Positions 59,250 through 64,000 of a stretch of DNA of 64,000 nt are shown piece after piece (position 1 is the first letter of the stretch; each line of letters opens with the position of its first letter). The position numbers were made by a program, and so were the translations under genes. Source of the DNA: Leptodontidium sp. MPI-SDFR-AT-0119 (Eukaryota; Ascomycota; Leotiomycetes; Helotiales; Leptodontidiaceae); contig JAHLEZ010000002.1 in assembly GCA_020726505.1 (NCBI GenBank), positions 3,906,001 to 3,970,000 of the forward strand. The letters are read 5' to 3'. The notes under the pieces are model-generated. The model saw only the letters and a program-made list of their open reading frames with translations, ran no database searches and was not told the DNA's origin.

Positions 59250-61775
59250 ATGGATACAATTACAAATAAATCCGCGGCGAAAAAACTGCACAGGAAAGCA
59301 GAGAGGAAGACTCGCTCAACGCTGTCTTGTGAAGCATGCCGAACTAGGAAGTAAGACCCACTCACCCATCTAATGTCCCCAAACCTCTTCAGAACATCTC
59401 TAACCAGTTTTATAGGCTCAAATGCAACCGTGAGCAACCTTGTCAGAACTGTACTGTCAGAGACAAGGCGGCATCTTGCTTCTATCGAGGAGAAGCAGCT
59501 CCTCAGCATAGCAGGCGTCATGTACAGACTGGGCAAGCAGAGGACATGCAAACCAGGATCGATCGTCTAGAGTCTCTCGTCACTACTCTTGTTGAGCAAA
59601 ATCAGCAGCTAGGGGGTGGTTCCTCCTCTCAAGGACGTGGCTCGGCGAATTTGCCGTCCGATCGGATTACGCCTAGTAGTTCAGACGCTTCGGATAATGA
59701 CAATCCTACAGAGGAGATCCAACATGGTGTTGGAATCATGCAAGTGGACGAGAAGCAGTCCATCTACAAAGGCTCTACGCATTGGTATGATGTGCTGGAG
59801 GAGGTATGGCCGTTTCAACAGCCCAAGTCAACACGAGACTGACAATCCTAGTTAAATGAGCTCAAAAGTCTCTGGGGGCAGATGAAGGAAACCCAAGATG
59901 TGACCGCTCTGTACAACCCTTCGTTCGGTGTTCCGGACGCACCAAGTTTGCTTTGCGGAATGGCTCGCCCAGTAAGCAGGGAGGAATTGATAGCTACGAT
60001 CCCCCCGAAAGTGGCATGTGACAAGCTGATGGCGCGATTCTTCGATGAAGAGAATTCGCCTGTGCCGACATACCGTATGTGTATCTTAACATCAGTGTCA
60101 CTGGTACATCTTCTGACATATGTTTAGATCTACTACACCAGCCTTCCTTCATGAGACAGTATGAAGAGCACTGGGCCGATCCGTCAAAAACTTCCATTAT
60201 GTGGCTTGGTCTTCTCTTCTCGATGCTCAGCCCGATTATGTTCTCGTATTATTCCAATAAGGACGAACCCCCTGAGTATGAAGGTACCTCAAGGTCTTTG
60301 TCTGAATTGTATAGAGTCCGAACTGCACAGTGCTTGATGATGGGAGGTAAGTTGACCTGCATTCATCTCCCATTGACTAACTAACAGTTTCCTCGATTAG
60401 ATATCACTAAGTGTGCTCCTTTCACACTGGAAACCTTGGTATATAACAGCATGGCGGAATGGGCTAGGAAAACCGTCAGTGAAACAAGGGTTTGGATGAT
60501 GGTAGGGCTGGTCGTGAGGGTTGCCTTGCAGATGGGGTACCACCGGTAAGTTTTATCCTCCCAACAGGAAAATAGATCTAAAAACATTGCAGAGACCCTT
60601 CTCAATTCCCCGACATATCTGTCTTCCAAGGAGAGATGAGGCGCCGACTATGGCATTTTGTCTATCGAATGGATTCACTGACCTCTTTCCTTACTGGTCT
60701 ACCGGGAATGATTCGCAGCTCCGACATCGACACAGCTGAGCCGATAAATGTCTATGACTGGGAATTGACGGAGGATATGACCGAACTGCCTTCACCACAG
60801 CCAGAGACAACCCCTACTCCTGTCTCATACTTGCTTGTAAAGGGCCGCATACTTCGCTGCCTGGGACGTATTATGGACTTTTTGAGTGCTTTAGGCCAAT
60901 ATTCTTACAGCGAGGTTATGAAATTGGATGAAGAGATGGTAACAGCCTTCAAGGGCATTCCACCGTTCCTCAGGATGCAAGGCACAGAATCCAGTTTGGG
61001 CCCTGATTCCGAATCCATAGTCAATAGGCGCGTGCAACTGGTATTTCTCCATCACCAAGGTGAGTTTATTTCTGGGCCAGGAATTTGAAATAGATCGGTG
61101 CTAATAAACTGGAAAAGGAATGTGCGTCCTTCATCGCAAGTTCTTCATCCGCGGTAGAAGCGATCCACGGTTTGCGCCATCTTACAATCGCTGCATAAGC
61201 TCTGCCGTCGCGTTGCTAGAGCTTCAAGACTTCTTGTATACTTCTGCCAACGCGTCATTCCTAATCGCAACACACTGGTACCGAATCTCATACACCAGCC
61301 ATGAGTTTATTCTAGCAGCCATGATAGTCGTTCTGGATATCCGGAACAGAAAAATGGAAAGAAACGACGGAATTGACGCGCAAGTTATCCTACAGCCTGA
61401 GTGCCTGTCGGTCCTTCCTAAACTCTACAAAGCGTACCAAATCTGGAAGGATGAGGGTACTAGAAAGAGATCTCCCGAAGCTATCAAAGTCTCTCAAGTA
61501 CTGTCAAATCTCTTGGTGCCCCTTGGCTTCTTCGAGTACATAAATTCACAACCCGAACTTATTCCAGAGATGCCAGAAATAGACCCTCAGATCTTGCCAT
61601 TCATGCCTTTTGCTGGCCAAGTTGGAATGCCTGAGTCTGAAATGGATATTGACTGGGTAGGCTCGATTAGAAAGACTCTCATTGAGTCCGTGTCGCTAAC
61701 AAATGGCAGGGCGTCTGGGATTCATTTATCGAGGGAACCAGTTTCGAAGATGCCTATGGCGAAATGACATTCTAA
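59250..61775 (+). CDS. Zn2Cys6 transcription factor with fungal_trans domain
   Basis: Eight exons: 59250-59350, 59416-59803, 59852-60074, 60128-60346, 60401-60545, 60593-61059, 61118-61656 and 61710-61775. After a basic N-terminus, the zinc cluster reads CEACRTRKLKCNREQPCQNC with the last Cys in ASCFYRG; the intron falls inside the cluster. A coiled-coil linker QTRIDRLESLVTTLVEQNQQ follows, then the fungal_trans domain: HQPSFMRQYEEHW, VGLVVRVALQMGYHRD, EMRRRLWHFVYRMDS. The end is DWGVWDSFIEGTSFEDAYGE. All six Cys and the domain are intact. It converges on the decayed SDR at 61811-62758, 35 bp away, which might once have been a target or partner gene (inference). Confidence 0.88.
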
Positions 61776-61810
61776 CGTAAGAAGATAATCTCCTCTAGCA
61801 TATTATGGGA

Positions 61811-62758
61811 CTAATGAAGACACCTACTCAGGCACAGTTGGCTCAAGTAGTGCAAGTTCCAATACCTTCGACTCCTCGATCTCTGAGCACGTTCCTTCAA
61901 CTCGTCAACGTCCCAATTCGCCCACAGATACTTGCCTTTCAGAAATCCCGCTTCCGGGCCCGACAATCACACCATTAGCCCAGCTACCAGCTTAGCTTCA
62001 TTTGATCAGTAAGAATATTATGTCTCTTGGGGCGAAGAACCTACAATCATCCATCCCCGAAGCACCAAACTTCTCAGTCATAGCAGACTCCACAATTCCA
62101 GGATGCACCGACACAACTCTCAACTCGGGATGTTCAACTTGCAAGCACTCGTGGAGTCTCCCGCTTGCCATCTTCGATATGATATAACTGCTTCTGCTTA
62201 TCCCCGGCAAAGCAGGTTGCAAATGAGCCAGTGCGGCGTTCAGACTCAGTACAGCTGCATTCGGCTTTGCATGGCGAAGGAAGGCTTGAATGGTATTGAA
62301 GCTTCCTTTGACATTGACCTCGAATGATCTCCACCAGTCCTCTTCATCTGCAGAGCTCAAGTCTCCTCTCGAGAAGTATCCCGTGTTTGATACCAAGGCA
62401 TCGGTCTCGCCTAAGGTCTCGGCAAATTGACGAAAAACGGCCTCCAGGGACTTCTTTTCCGTGACGTCTGCTACTGAGTGCACCACTTTCGTCGTGCTAG
62501 ACACTGATGAGATGGTCTTTGAGCTGGACTTGAGTTGCTCCTCTCGTCTGCTGATCAGGCCAATGCCTGCAGCGCCTCGTCTGCAAAGCATTTGGCGATA
62601 GCAGCTCCAATGCCAGTTCCGCCTCCAGTCACGGTGACTACCTTTCCACGAGCTGAGTTTTCAGCCCGTCTTGGGGAAATTGTTGGATAGGGTTTGTTGT
62701 GCCAGCGTTTGGTGAAGACTGGGAACCTGTCAGGCGTTGAGAAATCCGACGAAGACAT
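61811..62758 (-). pseudogene. Short-chain dehydrogenase/reductase, disabled
   Basis: It starts MSSSDFSTPDRFPVF and has the Rossmann motif VTVTGGGTGIGAAIAK, NxG-like SNTGYFSRG, the catalytic SYIISK (Tyr-x3-Lys) and HPGIVESAMTEKFGASGMDD. Two lesions are clear. A one-base loss near 62572-62582 moves the frame between KCFADE and GAAGIGLISRREEQL. The frame then continues through a 49-nt intron (61996-62044) into [24 protein letters not shown], where TGA at 61967-61969 replaces the Trp expected in this family. The true end [14 protein letters not shown] is still recognisable down to 61811. With both changes no full-length enzyme can be made. The recognisable sequence on both sides of each lesion suggests recent inactivation or an assembly error. 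Confidence 0.85.
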
Positions 62759-64000
62759 CTTTGGGAACGAACTTGACTATGTGTTAGAGAGGAGTTTCTT
62801 CTGAAGATTCTGGGGGTGTTTGGGGAAATTCATTCTGAAGCATGTACGCAAGATCTTACCCTTACGTCATTAAACACTCTTCGGAGGATCAGAAGCCACC
62901 CATACCCCGTTGATGACGATGAGCGAGTGGATCGGGCCAAATCTGTCTCCGGCGAAGCAAGAACAAACCTTCGATTCTTCACTAAAACCATGGATCAGAA
63001 CATGCCCAGAGTCTCAAAGTCATTTCAGAACATTTACTTGAAAGAACGCAAGTGTGAGTGATCCTCGGTTTGAATTTTAAAGCGAAGTGTGTAATACAGT
63101 GACTCGCTTTACTGACTATGGATTTGGGCTGCCTCGGGGAAACGACAATGGATATTGTTAGCCCAATACAATAAAGGACTTTCGTATGAAACTAGGCTTT
63201 ATTTTCAAGTTGTAGTAGTCACCTAGTCACCCCACTCCTGACCAGAGGTGGCTACCTGTTGACACACAAAGCAGTCCCGGATAAATTTCCCTCCAGAGGC
63301 AGTTAGAATAAACGCAACATGATATGACAGTTCTCGAAATTACTCAAAACTCCAAAGGGGATTTTCTCTCCAGAACCTCCCCTTCCCAAAAACGAGCTTC
63401 ATGCAATGGAAGCAAGACGAGTCGGTCAGGCTTCCTTTAAGCGAGCCAGCACCATCACGTGCCTGAATTCTTTATTTACTTTCCATTGTGTATCCCATTT
63501 CGTCGCGAAACGAGTCGCGATGATCGCAGAACTATCCAGCATCGGTGGCAATTTCTCCTCGTAGTCGCTCAATTCCCGGGCTCATTATAGCTTGGTAATT
63601 GCCCCTGCGAGGTGTGGTAAACTTGACAGTCCTAGGATGCAAAGGTGAACTCGAAGCGACCTTGAAATCTGATCGTCCTATCGCTACCTCTCTCGTTATC
63701 GCCATCACCGACGAACCTAGCGACAGCGACATAAATTTCCCCGCAATCTTTTCCAGTTTCAAAATCTACCTCAACACCGCACGCCATCGACGTGATCCTC
63801 CATTGCTGGTATTCGATCCGCGTTCATACATCTCCCACGTCGAAGATCTTCCTTCGCGCTCGCGCTCTCTGTCCAGGCCAGTAGACTGGCCTCCTGATAT
63901 CTCGATTTTGGAAACGGTTTGGATTCTGCTTCCTGGACCAGAAACACCAATGTCTCTCGCTGCGTGTTTCGGAACTTGAAAACAGTGCTAATATTCTAAA
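62759..64000. other. Intergenic to window end
   Basis: No supported gene. A plus-strand frame 63599-63979 (NLTVLGCKGELEATLKSD, then FFxS-like stretches) lacks an ATG and could be chance or the edge of something cut off by the window. Confidence 0.35.

Noticed and set aside
61800..61995. Plus-strand Ser-rich stretch as an extra last exon of the Zn2Cys6 factor
   Set aside because: The factor ends at TAA 61773 and this DNA encodes the recognisable C-terminus of the SDR on the other strand.
63599..63979. 126-codon plus-strand frame at the window end
   Set aside because: No ATG, no recognisable domain and no upstream exon visible.

Overview
The window is nuclear DNA of a filamentous ascomycete (Pezizomycotina; the protein types and gene style fit Leotiomycetes/Helotiales, which is an inference). 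Protein genes carry many 43-62 nt GT-AG introns with CTAAC/CTGAC-type branch points, are separated by 0.3-2.8 kb gaps and lie on both strands. Families typical of moulds are present: Zn2Cys6 factors, a LaeA-like methyltransferase, a secreted acid trehalase and an Inn1/Fic1-type C2 protein. I recognise no transposon, rRNA or CRISPR.

Layout. 0.6-9.6 kb: Gyp1-like Rab GAP (-), Hrp1/Nab4-like RNA-binding protein (+), PhyH dioxygenase (-), an interrupted tRNA-Leu(UAA) (-), four-helix membrane protein (-). 10-22 kb: WKF-domain nucleolar protein (-), proteasome alpha1 (+), an unrecognised 181-aa protein assembled from five exons (+), TMEM234-like protein (-), Zn2Cys6 factor (-), secreted alpha/beta hydrolase (+). 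22-38 kb: C2/proline-rich cytokinesis protein (+), secreted lipocalin-like protein (+), dynamin-like pseudogene (+), DUF985 cupin (-), GH65 acid trehalase (+). 38-50 kb: STAND-type N-domain plus ankyrin repeats with a broken join (-), PLP decarboxylase (-), LaeA-like methyltransferase (+), small unknown gene (-), RBR-type RING/IBR ligase interrupted by a TGA (-). 50-64 kb: single-pass membrane protein with a PY motif (-), 1017-aa disordered protein (+), DUF2462 protein (+), Zn2Cys6 factor (+) and a convergent decayed SDR (-).

The most striking object is the tRNA-Leu(UAA) at 7966-8166 (-). Its acceptor, D, anticodon, variable and T arms are all intact, but the gene is cut by three insertions. 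One is the ordinary 17-nt intron after position 37. The other two, 50 nt in the D-loop and 52 nt in the T-stem, start with GT, end with AG and carry CACTAAC / CACTGAC branch-like motifs, exactly like the spliceosomal introns of the neighbouring protein genes. Only after removing both does a normal 82-nt class II tRNA fold appear. I know of spliceosomal introns in ascomycete rDNA, but not in nuclear tRNA genes.

A second theme is gene decay. The dynamin-like gene has three nonsense codons in a RIP-like CpA/TpG context plus a frameshift, the SDR has a frameshift and a Trp-to-TGA change, the RING/IBR gene has TGA where a zinc-binding Cys is expected, and the STAND/ankyrin gene needs a frame change. 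There is no obvious operon or biosynthetic cluster; genes appear to act individually in housekeeping (proteasome, mRNA 3'-end binding, Rab cycling) and accessory (secreted, regulatory) roles.
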